DNA of 64,000 nt from positions 62,001-126,000 of the forward strand of contig NZ_BAMV01000018.1 in NCBI RefSeq assembly GCF_000963925.1. The letters are read 5' to 3'. The stretch comes from Acetobacter cibinongensis. GTDB taxonomy: Bacteria > Pseudomonadota > Alphaproteobacteria > Acetobacterales > Acetobacteraceae. Shown piece by piece: positions 52,789 to 62,570 of the stretch; within the stretch, counting starts at the first letter, position 1, and every line of letters starts with the position of its first letter. The notes under the pieces are model-generated. The model saw only the letters and a list, made by a program, of their open reading frames with translations. It had not been told where the DNA came from and made no database searches. A program made the translations under genes and the position numbers.

Positions 52789-53859
52789 CTAGCCCACCTG
52801 CCCTCTGTGACGCAAAAGATGGTCTGCCAATACGCAGGCCATCATTGCTTCCCCTACAGGCACGGCACGTATCCCTACGCATGGGTCATGCCGACCTTTG
52901 GTAATAACGTCCTTTTCTTCACCGGCGCTGGTGATGGAAGGCACGGGCGTCAACATTGAACTGGTCGGCTTAACAGCAAAGCGGGCTACAACTGGTTGCC
53001 CACTTGAAATACCACCTAAAATACCGCCAGCATGATTAGCGCCAAAAGCCACATGACCATCCCGCATAAAAAGCGGGTCTGCGTTTTGCACACCAGTCAG
53101 TTCTGCTGAAGCAAAACCATCACCAATTTCAACACCTTTGACAGCATTGATGCTCATAAGAGCGGCTGCGAGGTCTGAGTCCAGCTTGCCATAAATAGGT
53201 GCCCCCAGCCCTGCTGGCACATTTTCCGCAACCAATTCGATGACTGCGCCAATAGAAAGACCATCTTTCCGAATACCGGCAAGATAGTCCTCCCACATAG
53301 GCACGCTTTTGGCATCTGGGCAGAAAAAGGGGTTACGCTCCACCTCATCCCAATCCCACTGCGCACGATCAATTTTATGCGGGCCAAGCTGAACCAGCGC
53401 ACCACGAATAACGATGCCCTCACCCAGTATTTTGCGCGCAACAGCTCCAGCAGCAACCCGACAAGCGGTCTCCCGTGCGGAGGAACGCCCTCCGCCCCGG
53501 TAATCACGAATGCCGTATTTCAGGTCATATGTCAGGTCAGCATGACCCGGTCTGTAAGTCTGGGCGATATCCCCGTAATCGCGGGATCTCTGATCCGTAT
53601 TTTCGATAACGAGGGAGATAGGAGTGCCGGTTGTTTGCCCTTCAAAGACACCGGAGAGAATGCGTACTGCATCTGGCTCTCTCCGTTGCGTGGTAAAAGC
53701 AGATTGCCCCGGACGACGGCGGTCAAGGAATGGTTGAATATCAGCTTCGGTCAGCGGGAGGCGCGGTGGGCAGCCATCAACTACACAGCCGATAGCAGGC
53801 CCGTGGCTTTCTCCCCAAGTGGTTACACGAAACAGGTGACCAAAGCTGTTGTACGACAC
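52789..53859 (-). CDS. aroC: Chorismate synthase
   Basis: Last shikimate step, EPSP to chorismate, needing reduced FMN. The 356-residue protein shows [46 protein letters not shown] and the late FAVKPTSS. It starts with GTG at 53859, AAAGGAA about 7 nt upstream, 10 bp after fabI. It supplies the chorismate branch that ends in pheA at 19132. Confidence 0.96.
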   Translation of the reverse strand: MSYNSFGHLFRVTTWGESHGPAIGCVVDGCPPRLPLTEADIQPFLDRRRPGQSAFTTQRREPDAVRILSGVFEGQTTGTPISLVIENTDQRSRDYGDIAQTYRPGHADLTYDLKYGIRDYRGGGRSSARETACRVAAGAVARKILGEGIVIRGALVQLGPHKIDRAQWDWDEVERNPFFCPDAKSVPMWEDYLAGIRKDGLSIGAVIELVAENVPAGLGAPIYGKLDSDLAAALMSINAVKGVEIGDGFASAELTGVQNADPLFMRDGHVAFGANHAGGILGGISSGQPVVARFAVKPTSSMLTPVPSITSAGEEKDVITKGRHDPCVGIRAVPVGEAMMACVLADHLLRHRGQVG

Positions 53860-53869
53860 GGTAGTTCCT

Positions 53870-54709
53870 TTATTCCCCGACGACGGAAATATCAGGCGCT
53901 GTCGGGTTTTTCATACCAACTGTATGGTACCCGCTATCCACGTGATGCACCTCACCCGTTACACCGGTCGAGAGGTCAGACAGCATGTACAGCCCGGCAC
54001 CGCCCACTTCTTCCAACGCCACATTGCGCTCCAGCGGCGCGTTATACTGGTTCCATTTCAGAATATACCGGAAATCCCCAATACCGCTTGCAGCAAGGGT
54101 CTTGATAGGCCCGGCTGAAATAGCATTCACGCGGATAGAATCTTTACCAAGGTCAGCAGCCATATAGCGCACTGAAGCTTCCAGAGCAGCTTTTGCGACA
54201 CCCATCACATTGTAATGCGGCATAACACGCTCTGCGCCAAGATAGCTCAAGGTCAGGAGTGAGCCACCTTTTTTCATCAACTTTGCAGCGCGCTGGGCTA
54301 CGGCTGTGAAAGAATAGCAGGAAATATCAAGGGCCGTCAGAAAGGCATCACGCGGGGTGTCAACGTACCGTCCGCGCAGGTATTTTTTGTCTGCCCACCC
54401 AATAGCGTGCACAACAAAATCTATCTCACCCCATTCCTGCTCAAGGCGCTCGAACACTGCGTCAATTTTAGCATCGTTGGATACATCACAGGGGAGGACG
54501 AGAGATGAGCCAACGCTCTCTGCCAAAGGCTTTACCCGTTTACCCAAGGCCTCTCCTTGATAAGTAAACGCTAACTCACCACCCTGAGCAGCAACGGCAC
54601 TGGCAATACCCCACGCGATAGACCGGTCATTGGCAACACCCATTACCAAGCCTTTTTTGCCCTGCATGAGTGTTCCACGGACTGGTAATGTGGTGTCCTG
54701 AGACGACAT
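53870..54709 (-). CDS. fabI: Enoyl-ACP reductase (NADH)
   Basis: Final reduction of fatty-acid elongation. The 279-residue SDR has [13 protein letters not shown] at 24-36, and the FabI triad Tyr156, Tyr166 and Lys173 in [19 protein letters not shown], aligning with E. coli Y146, Y156 and K163. Start ATG 54709 follows GAGG by about 8 nt; the frame extends to 54880 without support. First gene of fabI-aroC. Confidence 0.95.
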   Translation of the reverse strand: MSSQDTTLPVRGTLMQGKKGLVMGVANDRSIAWGIASAVAAQGGELAFTYQGEALGKRVKPLAESVGSSLVLPCDVSNDAKIDAVFERLEQEWGEIDFVVHAIGWADKKYLRGRYVDTPRDAFLTALDISCYSFTAVAQRAAKLMKKGGSLLTLSYLGAERVMPHYNVMGVAKAALEASVRYMAADLGKDSIRVNAISAGPIKTLAASGIGDFRYILKWNQYNAPLERNVALEEVGGAGLYMLSDLSTGVTGEVHHVDSGYHTVGMKNPTAPDISVVGE

Positions 54710-54991
54710 GTGCGAACCTCGCGCTGATCTGACATGAAACATGAATATAAAGAACTTCAGGGGTTGGTCGCATACCACAGCGATTGAGACAAGACCCCTC
54801 CCCCCTTTACCGCGGAAAACTGACAGATTTACGCCATTCATCGCCACAGTGCAGGCATGATGGAGTTGCACTTCCCACAATTTGTGAAACCGCGTTCAGG
54901 CAACCACTCCCCTTTGTCAGGTGTTAGGGATATGCTGCATGGGCAATGGGCTGCTCCTAACGGCAGCTCGGACGTTGGAAAGACCTGAGGC

Positions 54992-55630
54992 ATGACTGAG
55001 CATTCCCCTTCCCACCTGCATGAGATGGACCACAACAAGACCCTGATTGATCTGGCGGCAGATCCTTTTGTTCTGTTCTCCGTCTGGATGAGCGAAGCGG
55101 AAAAAAGCGAGCCCTCCGACCCCAACGCCATGACGCTGGCAACCAGCACACCTGAAGGTCATCCGTCTGCACGGATTGTGCTTTTAAAGGGTGCTGATCG
55201 TAACGGCTTTGTTTTCTACACGAACCAACATAGCCGCAAGGGCGAGGAACTGGCTCAAAACCCTCATGTTGCCCTCCTTTTTCACTGGAAAAGCCTGCGC
55301 CGCCAAATTCGTATTGAAGGCACGGTTAGTCCGGTGACGCCAGAAGAAGCGGATGCTTATTTTGCGAGTCGTAGCCGCGTATCCCGTCTTGGAGCCATTG
55401 CTTCAGACCAGTCACGCCCTTTGCCTGACCGAGCGATATTTGAAGCACGCGTTAAGGAGGCGGAAGAACGTTACCCCCACGGCGAGATACCACGTCCGGC
55501 CAATTGGTCCGGCTACCGTGTGACCCCTGCTGCTTTTGAATTCTGGCAGGAGCGGCCGTACCGCCTGCATGATCGGGCACGATGGACGGCTGACCAGGAA
55601 TCATGGTCAGCAACCCGCCTGTATCCGTAA
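54992..55630 (+). CDS. pdxH: Pyridoxamine 5'-phosphate oxidase
   Basis: FMN enzyme oxidising pyridoxine or pyridoxamine phosphate to PLP. The 212-residue protein has SARIVLLKGADRNGFVFYTN, SRKGEELAQNPHVALLFHW and the C-terminal signature ending WSATRLYP. PLP is used by metC in this window. A 282-bp gap upstream, divergent from fabI, shows no further gene. Confidence 0.95.
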   Translation: MTEHSPSHLHEMDHNKTLIDLAADPFVLFSVWMSEAEKSEPSDPNAMTLATSTPEGHPSARIVLLKGADRNGFVFYTNQHSRKGEELAQNPHVALLFHWKSLRRQIRIEGTVSPVTPEEADAYFASRSRVSRLGAIASDQSRPLPDRAIFEARVKEAEERYPHGEIPRPANWSGYRVTPAAFEFWQERPYRLHDRARWTADQESWSATRLYP

Positions 55631-55673
55631 AAGTTTATCTCAGCGTATCGTTATTGATTAAGGGAAAAATACA

Positions 55674-56552
55674 ATGAAAGACGTAAGAAAAATTCTGCTT
55701 CCCTTGCCCAGCGTTTCCAATGCTGAAGCGGCCCTGACACGGGGATATAATTTTGCAAAGCGCTTTGGGGCACATCTTGCCGTGCTGCATGTACGCCCAG
55801 ATGGTCGGGATATTGCTCCCATGGCCGGAGAAGGCCTGTCTGGCGCCATGGTGGAAGACCTTATGCGCTCCGCAGAACATGAAAGCGCTCACCATGCGCA
55901 TGAAGTCCGCAAGCTGTTTGAGCGCTTTGCCGCAACTCATACAGACATAGAAGTTGTGCCGCCGCGTGCGCCTTTCCCATGGGACACGGCAAGCATGAGC
56001 TTTAACATTCTCTCCGGCGCTGAAAGTGAGATCATTCCGTCTCACGCACGTCTGTCTGACTTCACCCTCGTTCCTCACCCCGACTCAGGTGAAGACGTGT
56101 CTTCTTCCGAAACCCTGCATGCAGTTTTGTTTGATAGTGGGCGGCCTGTGGTCATTGCTCCGCAAACCCTCCCCAAGGGGCTTATCAAGCGCGTGTGTAT
56201 CGGGTGGAACGGCACAGCAGAGTCTTCTTCCGCCCTCCGTGGCGCACTTGCCTGGGCGCTGACTGCGGAAGCAGTCCGTGTTCTGCATTGTGAGGATTAT
56301 CAGCGCCGTGGGCCGAAAGCGCGCGATGTTGTGGATTATCTTGCTTTACACGGTATCAAGGCTGACGCCGTTGCATTCAGCCCCGTTGACCGCGATGTCG
56401 GCAAAGGGCTGATTACTGCCTGTAAGGATTTTGATGCGGACATGCTAGCAATGGGCGCTTACTCCCATTCCCGCCTACGTCAGCTTATTCTGGGTGGTGT
56501 GACACGCCATGTGCTCGAACACGCCGATCTGACTGTTCTGATGAGCCGTTGA
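55674..56552 (+). CDS. Tandem universal stress protein
   Basis: A 292-residue protein with two UspA-like halves. The first (about 1-140) begins ILLPLPSVSNAEAALTRGYNFAKRFGAHLAVLHV; the second (about 155-290) has RVCIGWNGTAESSSALRGALAWAL and ends with MGAYSHSRLRQLILGGVTRHVL, the G-2x-G-9x-G(S/T)-like ATP-binding region, followed by ADLTVLMSR. Likely a cytoplasmic stress protein; the trigger is unknown. AAGGGAAAA precedes the ATG. Confidence 0.9.
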   Translation: MKDVRKILLPLPSVSNAEAALTRGYNFAKRFGAHLAVLHVRPDGRDIAPMAGEGLSGAMVEDLMRSAEHESAHHAHEVRKLFERFAATHTDIEVVPPRAPFPWDTASMSFNILSGAESEIIPSHARLSDFTLVPHPDSGEDVSSSETLHAVLFDSGRPVVIAPQTLPKGLIKRVCIGWNGTAESSSALRGALAWALTAEAVRVLHCEDYQRRGPKARDVVDYLALHGIKADAVAFSPVDRDVGKGLITACKDFDADMLAMGAYSHSRLRQLILGGVTRHVLEHADLTVLMSR

Positions 56553-56562
56553 TTTTACAGAA

Positions 56563-56586
56563 ATGGCCGTAGCATCCTGCGGCCAT
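56563..56586. terminator. Terminator-like hairpin between usp and MBL gene
   Basis: ATGGCCG (56563-56569) pairs with CGGCCAT (56580-56586), a 7-bp stem and 10-nt loop, between convergent genes; a T-rich stretch follows on the plus strand. Confidence 0.5.
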
Positions 56587-56597
56587 CTTCTCCTAGC

Positions 56598-57383
56598 TTA
56601 TAGAGTGAACGTCATTCCGTCCCATGCGGGCTCAACACCTTCTGGCAAATGATCGATCATCCATTGCCAGTCCATATCTGTACCCATATGGGTGAGAATA
56701 ATACGTTTGGGTTGGAGCCTTTGCTTCCATTCCAGCACACGATCAAGCCAGGCATGGGCGCAATGGGGGGCTCTCTGAAAACAGTCAACTATCCAAGTTT
56801 CTACGCCGGACAGGGCGTTTAATGCCGTGTCATCCAACTCAACGGCGTCAGTGCTGTAGGCAAAATTACCGTACCGCAGCCCACTTGACATGATACGTCC
56901 ATGCCCTTGCTGGAATATGGTGAACGTATAGCCCGCCATTTCGAACTGCCCGACCTGCGGTAAAGGAGAGGCTTCAACTATAGCTCTAAAAAAGCTCGGC
57001 CCGGTCCATGGCTTGAACACATAATCAAATCTGGTCTGTATTTCAGCGAGAACATCTGGGCAACCGTATGCAGTGATCGGACCTTTTATAATCCGATTAA
57101 TACCCCTTACCTCATCAAGCCCAGCGATATGGTCTGCGTGTGCATGTGTGTAAAAAATAGAACGGAACTGAGTTATACCGTTTGCCAACAACTGCGCACG
57201 GATGTCCGGCCCGGTATCAACCAGAATATTCTCACCATTCGGCATTTCCAGAAAAATAGAGGCGCGGCTCCTCCGGTTTCTTGGTTCAGACGGGTCACAA
57301 TTTCCCCAAATACCGTGGCCTTCTTCGCCCCCAAGCATGGGCACACCAGCAGACCCACCGCACCCAAGAATGGTGACTTTCAT
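56598..57383 (-). CDS. MBL-fold metallo-hydrolase (PhnP-like)
   Basis: A 261-residue metallo-beta-lactamase-fold hydrolase. The metal motif is THAHADH (H80, H82, D84, H85), with GCGGSAGVPMLGG at the start, LVDTGPDIR and the late LTHMGTDMDW. This resembles PhnP-type phosphoribosyl cyclic phosphodiesterases or RNase Z relatives and is regularly placed after tatD and metG in alphaproteobacteria. Start ATG 57383 has GGAG 5 nt upstream. Its substrate is not defined. Confidence 0.9.
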   Translation of the reverse strand: MKVTILGCGGSAGVPMLGGEEGHGIWGNCDPSEPRNRRSRASIFLEMPNGENILVDTGPDIRAQLLANGITQFRSIFYTHAHADHIAGLDEVRGINRIIKGPITAYGCPDVLAEIQTRFDYVFKPWTGPSFFRAIVEASPLPQVGQFEMAGYTFTIFQQGHGRIMSSGLRYGNFAYSTDAVELDDTALNALSGVETWIVDCFQRAPHCAHAWLDRVLEWKQRLQPKRIILTHMGTDMDWQWMIDHLPEGVEPAWDGMTFTL

Positions 57384-57401
57384 AAACACTCCGTGCTGCT
57401 A

Positions 57402-58196
57402 TCAGGCAGCCTTTCTGAATAACCGGAAAAAATTGTCTGTTGTCGTTTGCGTAAAGTCTTCCAGACTTTGCCCCCGCTCCTGTGCAAGACAGGCTGCCGT
57501 ATAGGCAACATAAGAGGGTTCGTTACGCTTACCCCGTTTTGGAACCGGAGCAAGATAAGGCGAGTCCGTTTCCACCAGAATGCGTTCTAACGGCAACGCA
57601 CGTGCAACGTCACGAAACTCACCACATTTAGGAAATGTCGCAATGCCGGAAAAACTGACATATCCGCCCAGTTCAACCACGCTCTGCGCCAAAGCGGCAC
57701 TTGATGCAAAACAGTGGAGAAGAATAGGGAAAGGCCCTCTGGCCACCTCTTCCTGCAAGATACGCGCTACATCTTCATCTGCTTGTCGCGCATGAATAAT
57801 TATAGGGATATTCAGTTCCCGCGCCGCATCAATATGCCGACGAAAACTGTCCTGCTGAAGCGGACGAACGGCCTCAGCGCCATGGAAATAATCCAGACCG
57901 CTCTCACCTATCCCAACCACTTCAGGCGCTTGCGCGATCTCGGCAATAGTTTCGACTGACGGGAGAGGCGCTTCTTCCACATGATCTGGGTGTGTACCAA
58001 CCGTACACCATACACGCACATCCGGGCTGGAATAACGCGTCAAGGCTTTCTGCTGATGAGCACGGGCCAAGCGGGTGCCGATCGTCACCATACCGGTCAC
58101 CCCGCCCGCCTTCGCGGCTGCCAGCAGAGCAGGGATTTCTTCATCCGTGAAATGATCAAGATGGCAGTGTGAGTCGATCAGACCCTTTTCTGGCAT
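57402..58196 (-). CDS. TatD family metal-dependent hydrolase
   Basis: A 264-residue TIM-barrel hydrolase; metal ligands include H10 and H12 (DSHCHLD), the Glu in GIGESGLDYF, and late ETDSPYLAP. TatD-type enzymes are 3'-5' DNA exonucleases or D-aminoacyl-tRNA-like hydrolases; the name does not imply Tat secretion. ATG 58196 with AGGA 7 nt upstream is preferred to GTG 58202. It lies between metG and the MBL gene. Confidence 0.92.
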   Translation of the reverse strand: MPEKGLIDSHCHLDHFTDEEIPALLAAAKAGGVTGMVTIGTRLARAHQQKALTRYSSPDVRVWCTVGTHPDHVEEAPLPSVETIAEIAQAPEVVGIGESGLDYFHGAEAVRPLQQDSFRRHIDAARELNIPIIIHARQADEDVARILQEEVARGPFPILLHCFASSAALAQSVVELGGYVSFSGIATFPKCGEFRDVARALPLERILVETDSPYLAPVPKRGKRNEPSYVAYTAACLAQERGQSLEDFTQTTTDNFFRLFRKAA

Positions 58197-58213
58197 AACC
58201 ACGTCCTTAAGCC

Positions 58214-59752
58214 TCAGGCAGTCTGTTCTTCAACATAACGCGGGAAAATACCCTGCGGCGCAGGGAGTTCCCGCCCGGCAGGCAGGAGCGTTTCCAGTGC
58301 GGCAAAGCTGCGTTCACTGTCCGTCACACCAAGCTGAGTGAGCATACGCTCCATGCTATGCGGCATGAACGGCTGCAGAACAGTTGCTATACCCCGCAAA
58401 ACATCCAGCAACACACGTAGCACATCGTTCATGCGCTCTGGATCGGTCTTCTTGAGGGCCCAGGGGGCCTGATGGTCAATATACGCATTCCCGGCACGGA
58501 TAACCTTCCAGACATCTTCCAGCGCGTCTGTCAGAGCACAGCGCTCCATTTGCGTGGCCATGAGGGAAGGCAGAAGGGCAACCTGACCGAGTATCTGGCT
58601 GTCTTCGTCCGTCAGGGTGCGGCGTTCTGGCACGATACCGCCACAGTTACGCGCGACCAGAGACAGGGTGCGCTGACAAAGATTGCCAAGGTCATTGGCC
58701 AACTCAACGTTGTTCCGCATGATCAGGGACTTGCGTGACAGGTCACTATCCCCGCCAAACGGCACTTCACGCAACAGAAAGAAGCGTACGGCATCCAGCC
58801 CGAATTCTTTAACAAGATCGCGCGGGTCAACAACATTACCCAAAGATTTGCTCATTTTCTGGCCCTCTACGGTCCACCAGCCATTCGCAAAAATCTTTTT
58901 AGGCACCTCAATGCCAGCAGCCATCAGGAAGGCTGGCCAATACACGGCATGGAAGCGCGCAATATCTTTACCAACCAGATGCAGGCTCGCGGGCCAAAAA
59001 GCGGCTTTGGGTGCATCTGTATTCGGGTAGTCCAGCGCACTCAGATAGTTTGCCAGAGCATCAAACCACACATACATCACATGTGCTTCGTCACCCGGAA
59101 CGGGGATGCCCCATTTGAAGCTGGTGCGGCTGACTGAAAGGTCCCGCAGCCCCTGCTTGACGAAACTGATGATTTCCCGTCGCGCCCCGGTCGGGCCTAG
59201 AAATTCTGGGTGTGCCTCGTAAAGAGCCAACAGCTTGTCCTGATAGTCAGACAGCTTAAAGAAGTAGGAAGGCTCCTTCACCCACTCTACAGGCGCACCT
59301 GTCGGTGCGACCTTATTACCCTGCGCATCGGAAACAAGTTCATCTTCACCGTAGAAACACTCATCGCGCAGTGCATACCAGCCTTCATAGGCCCCCAGAT
59401 AAATTGCGCCGCTTTCTGCAACTTTTTCCCAGAGGGCTTGGGCTGATTTGATATGCCGTGGCTCGGTCGTACGAATGAAGTCATCGTAGGATATGGCCAT
59501 GCTGTCTGCCATATCCCGGAAATTGGCAGAGATGGTGTCAACAAAAGCCTTTGGCTCAACACCTGCTGTCTGGGCAGCCTGTTCTACTTTCTGACCGTGC
59601 TCATCCGTACCGGTCAGAAAAAATACATCATGCCCTGACAGGCGATGGAAACGTGCCAGAACATCCGCGGCGATAGACGTGTAAGCATGCCCGATATGGG
59701 GCGCACCATTCACATAATAGATGGGGGTCGTAACATAAAAACGGGCGGTCAT
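58214..59752 (-). CDS. metG: Methionyl-tRNA synthetase
   Basis: A 512-residue class I synthetase charging tRNA-Met. HIGH motif PHIGHAYT (near 18-25) and KMSKS at 299-303 (QKMSKSLGN) are intact. It is the short form without the C-terminal tRNA-binding domain, and the CP region lacks a recognisable four-cysteine zinc knuckle. Its ATG overlaps the holB stop by 4 nt. Confidence 0.96.
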   Translation of the reverse strand: MTARFYVTTPIYYVNGAPHIGHAYTSIAADVLARFHRLSGHDVFFLTGTDEHGQKVEQAAQTAGVEPKAFVDTISANFRDMADSMAISYDDFIRTTEPRHIKSAQALWEKVAESGAIYLGAYEGWYALRDECFYGEDELVSDAQGNKVAPTGAPVEWVKEPSYFFKLSDYQDKLLALYEAHPEFLGPTGARREIISFVKQGLRDLSVSRTSFKWGIPVPGDEAHVMYVWFDALANYLSALDYPNTDAPKAAFWPASLHLVGKDIARFHAVYWPAFLMAAGIEVPKKIFANGWWTVEGQKMSKSLGNVVDPRDLVKEFGLDAVRFFLLREVPFGGDSDLSRKSLIMRNNVELANDLGNLCQRTLSLVARNCGGIVPERRTLTDEDSQILGQVALLPSLMATQMERCALTDALEDVWKVIRAGNAYIDHQAPWALKKTDPERMNDVLRVLLDVLRGIATVLQPFMPHSMERMLTQLGVTDSERSFAALETLLPAGRELPAPQGIFPRYVEEQTA

Positions 59753-60696
59753 GCTTTACTCGCGATGGTCATGGCTTCGAGAAGAGTTTCCTGTTTATCG
59801 AGATTGAAGCGTTCCGTCTCGCTCTGAAGGCGCATAATGGCCTCCCATGCCTGAGCAAAACGGGCAGCTTCAGCGTTGCCCCTTCGGGCCGCAGTTCGAG
59901 CACACTCTTGAAGTGTGTCTGATAACAGGCTGAAAAATAAATTAAAACCGTCTTCCTTACGCAAAACAGTTTCAGCAATATCGTAAGACTGGCCGACAGA
60001 AACACCGGAAAGAATTTTCTCGACCAGTGCGGCCATACGGCCTCCCTCGTCCGCTAACAGAGCCAAAGCTCTCCCGACCGCACCGTGTGCTCCGGCTACA
60101 CTCCGTTGCAACTCATCGTCCGCGATATCTGGGACAGCCTGCCTTACAATATGCCGAACATCTTCCGTACTCAGGGGAGCAAGTTCCAATCGGCGGCAGC
60201 GGCTTCTGATCGTTGGCAGCAGGCGGCCGGGGGCGGAAGACGTCAGCAACAATACGGCCTTGGGCGGTGGTTCTTCCAGAATTTTCAACAACGCATTGGC
60301 GGCGCTGCGGTTAAGCCATTCTGCACCATCAATTATGACAACGCGCCACCCGCCTTCAGCCGCAGTCCGGTGCAGGAAAGCCGTGATAGGCCGAACATCG
60401 TCGGCCACAATCTCCCCTCTGTAGCGCTGTCTTTTTTCATCGTAACTGCGTTGAACCACCAGAAGATCGGCATGAGTTGCAGCCGAAATGCGCCGCCCTT
60501 CTGGGCTTGAAGGGTCTTCTCCGCCCAAAACTGCTCGCGCAAGACGAAAGGCAAAAGTTGCCTTTCCTATTCCCGGAGCGCCTGTAATCAGCCAAGCATG
60601 TGGCAAGCGCCCTGATGCCAAAGCGGCACGAAAAACACCTGATGCGGCCTGATGCCCCCGGAGGGCAAGAGAAGCAATCCTTGGGTCTTGCTGCAT
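59749..60696 (-). CDS. holB: DNA polymerase III subunit delta'
   Basis: A 315-residue AAA+ clamp-loader subunit. The P-loop GAPGIGKAT (39-47) has a non-canonical Ala after the Lys, SAANALLKILEEPP is the conserved sensor/SRC region (SNA/GILKTLEEPP type), and RSRCRRLELAPL follows. It lies between tmk and metG, its usual place in alphaproteobacteria. Confidence 0.92.
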   Translation of the reverse strand: MQQDPRIASLALRGHQAASGVFRAALASGRLPHAWLITGAPGIGKATFAFRLARAVLGGEDPSSPEGRRISAATHADLLVVQRSYDEKRQRYRGEIVADDVRPITAFLHRTAAEGGWRVVIIDGAEWLNRSAANALLKILEEPPPKAVLLLTSSAPGRLLPTIRSRCRRLELAPLSTEDVRHIVRQAVPDIADDELQRSVAGAHGAVGRALALLADEGGRMAALVEKILSGVSVGQSYDIAETVLRKEDGFNLFFSLLSDTLQECARTAARRGNAEAARFAQAWEAIMRLQSETERFNLDKQETLLEAMTIASKA

Positions 60697-60699
60697 GAC

Positions 60700-61338
60700 C
60701 TAACCCGACTGAAGACGCTGGCGAATCTCTTTTACGATAAGGCTATTTATCTCTTCTGGAGACACCCCGTGCGCCTTAATGCGCTTCACACGGTGTGGAT
60801 TTTGTTCGGCTATTGTCTGAAACCCATGCAGCACACGTGCATGAAACGCCTCATCTGACTGCTCATAGCGGTCTGTCGGTGCGCCGCGTGCAGCCAACCG
60901 CAGCCGGGCAACATCTCGTGGGGCCTCAAGCAGAAAGGTAAGGTCTGGGTCGCGCCCCAGATGAGCCTGCAAGGCGTTGATTAAATCCAGTGTCTCCGCG
61001 TGCCCATTGGCACGCCCGTAGCCTTGGTAAGCCATTGTCGAGTCTGTAAAGCGATCACAGATAACAACCGTGCCTGCTTCCAGCGCGGGGTTAATGACCT
61101 GGTCAATGTGATCATACCGTGCAGCAAAATGTGTCAGGATTTCCGACCGCTGAGAGAGCGGATGTTTGCCAAACAGCAAAACCTGCCGCAGATCTTCAGC
61201 ACCGGGGGAGCCTCCTGGCTCCCGCGTTGTCAGAACAGTGACACCCAAAGACTGCAATGCTGACTGAAGGAGCTTGAGCTGAGTGGACTTTCCAACCCCC
61301 TCTCCCCCTTCCAGCGTAACGAATAAACTTTTCTGCAT
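60700..61338 (-). CDS. tmk: Thymidylate kinase
   Basis: A 212-residue kinase phosphorylating dTMP. P-loop EGGEGVGKST at 10-19, TREPGGSPGAEDLR, and DRFTDSTMAYQGYGR are all typical. Three bases separate it from holB and from dac on either side. Confidence 0.96.
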   Translation of the reverse strand: MQKSLFVTLEGGEGVGKSTQLKLLQSALQSLGVTVLTTREPGGSPGAEDLRQVLLFGKHPLSQRSEILTHFAARYDHIDQVINPALEAGTVVICDRFTDSTMAYQGYGRANGHAETLDLINALQAHLGRDPDLTFLLEAPRDVARLRLAARGAPTDRYEQSDEAFHARVLHGFQTIAEQNPHRVKRIKAHGVSPEEINSLIVKEIRQRLQSG

Positions 61339-61341
61339 GGT

Positions 61342-62562
61342 CTAGAGGTGCAACCGGCGCGCAGCCCGACCAAGCAGGCCCAGTGCTGGAACATCCTGCC
61401 CTACAACAACGGGCAGAGACGCCTGCCGCCCTCCGGGCAATGTCACCGTCACCTGCCCCACGGATTGACCTGCCTTGAGAGGAGCCGCGAGTGGCCCCTG
61501 ATAATCGAGGGCAACATGTGTGCCACTCCGCCAGCCATGTGGCAGCAGCATCGTCAGGTCCTGTGACACCACCAGAGGGACTGTCTGGCTTTGCCCCATC
61601 CACACGGGAGCCTGCTCTATGACATCGCCCTTATTAAGAATTTTTGCAGATTCAAAATTGGCAAATGACCACCCAAGCAGACGCTCACTTTCACGCGCAC
61701 GGACGTGGTCGGAGGGCATGCCGTTCAGCGCCATAACAATACGCCGCCCGTCACGCAGGGCAGACGCACACAGGCCAAACCCACCCGCATCTGTATGACC
61801 AGTCTTGAGGCCATCAGCCAGACCTTTAACAACCAGAGAGTTCCGGTTTTCCTGACGGATCTTGTTAAAGAAAAACTCTTTTTCAGAGAAGTAGTGGTAA
61901 TATTCTGGAAAGTCATGAACCAGACGCAGCGCCAGATAAGCAACGTCCCGCGCGCTCATGTAATGATTATCAGCAGGCCAGCCTGTTGCATTCATGAAGT
62001 GTGTATTATGCAGGCCTAGCTTGGCTGCCGTGTCATTCATGACCGCAACAAACTGCTCTTCAGACCCTGAAATACCTTCGGCCAGAACAATGCAGGCATC
62101 ATTCCCGGACTGGATAACCGTACCCTGAATAAGGTCCTGAACCGGCACACTCTGCCCTAGGGGCACAAACATGCGTGACCCTTGCATACGCCATGCTTTT
62201 TCACTGACCGGCAAAGCCTGATCCAGCTTCAGGCGGCCAGCACGCAACATTGAGAAGGTGACATACGCCGTCATCATCTTTGTTAACGATGAAGGAGGCA
62301 TACGCTCATCTGCTGCTTTTTCCAGCAATGTGGCACCGCTGTTATAATCCAGGATGCATGCCCAGCGTGCAACAGTATCAACCGGACCGACCGGCGTAGA
62401 TGCCGGGGCGTCTGCCACGGTGGACGCTGCCGCAGGGGGAGCAGCAGCCGCAGCTACAGGATGCGCCGGAGCTTTATGCCCTTTACGGGCATAAGCTGTC
62501 AGAGCAGAACCACTGGAAACAAGGGCAGCGCCCCCTGCAAGAAGAAACCGGCGAGTGTGCAC
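61342..62562 (-). CDS. D-alanyl-D-alanine carboxypeptidase (PBP5/6 type)
   Basis: A 406-residue penicillin-binding protein trimming the terminal D-Ala of peptidoglycan stem peptides. SLTK at 92-95, SGN at 152-154 and the KTG in LKTGHTDAGG complete the active site; a C-terminal beta domain follows. The N-terminus TRRFLLAGGAALVSSGSA looks like a Tat-type signal with an Ala/Pro-rich linker behind it, unlike the usual Sec signal. The C-terminal amphipathic anchor is short (LLGRAARRLHL). Confidence 0.92.
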   Translation of the reverse strand: MHTRRFLLAGGAALVSSGSALTAYARKGHKAPAHPVAAAAAPPAAASTVADAPASTPVGPVDTVARWACILDYNSGATLLEKAADERMPPSSLTKMMTAYVTFSMLRAGRLKLDQALPVSEKAWRMQGSRMFVPLGQSVPVQDLIQGTVIQSGNDACIVLAEGISGSEEQFVAVMNDTAAKLGLHNTHFMNATGWPADNHYMSARDVAYLALRLVHDFPEYYHYFSEKEFFFNKIRQENRNSLVVKGLADGLKTGHTDAGGFGLCASALRDGRRIVMALNGMPSDHVRARESERLLGWSFANFESAKILNKGDVIEQAPVWMGQSQTVPLVVSQDLTMLLPHGWRSGTHVALDYQGPLAAPLKAGQSVGQVTVTLPGGRQASLPVVVGQDVPALGLLGRAARRLHL

Positions 62563-62570
62563 GTTCTTTC

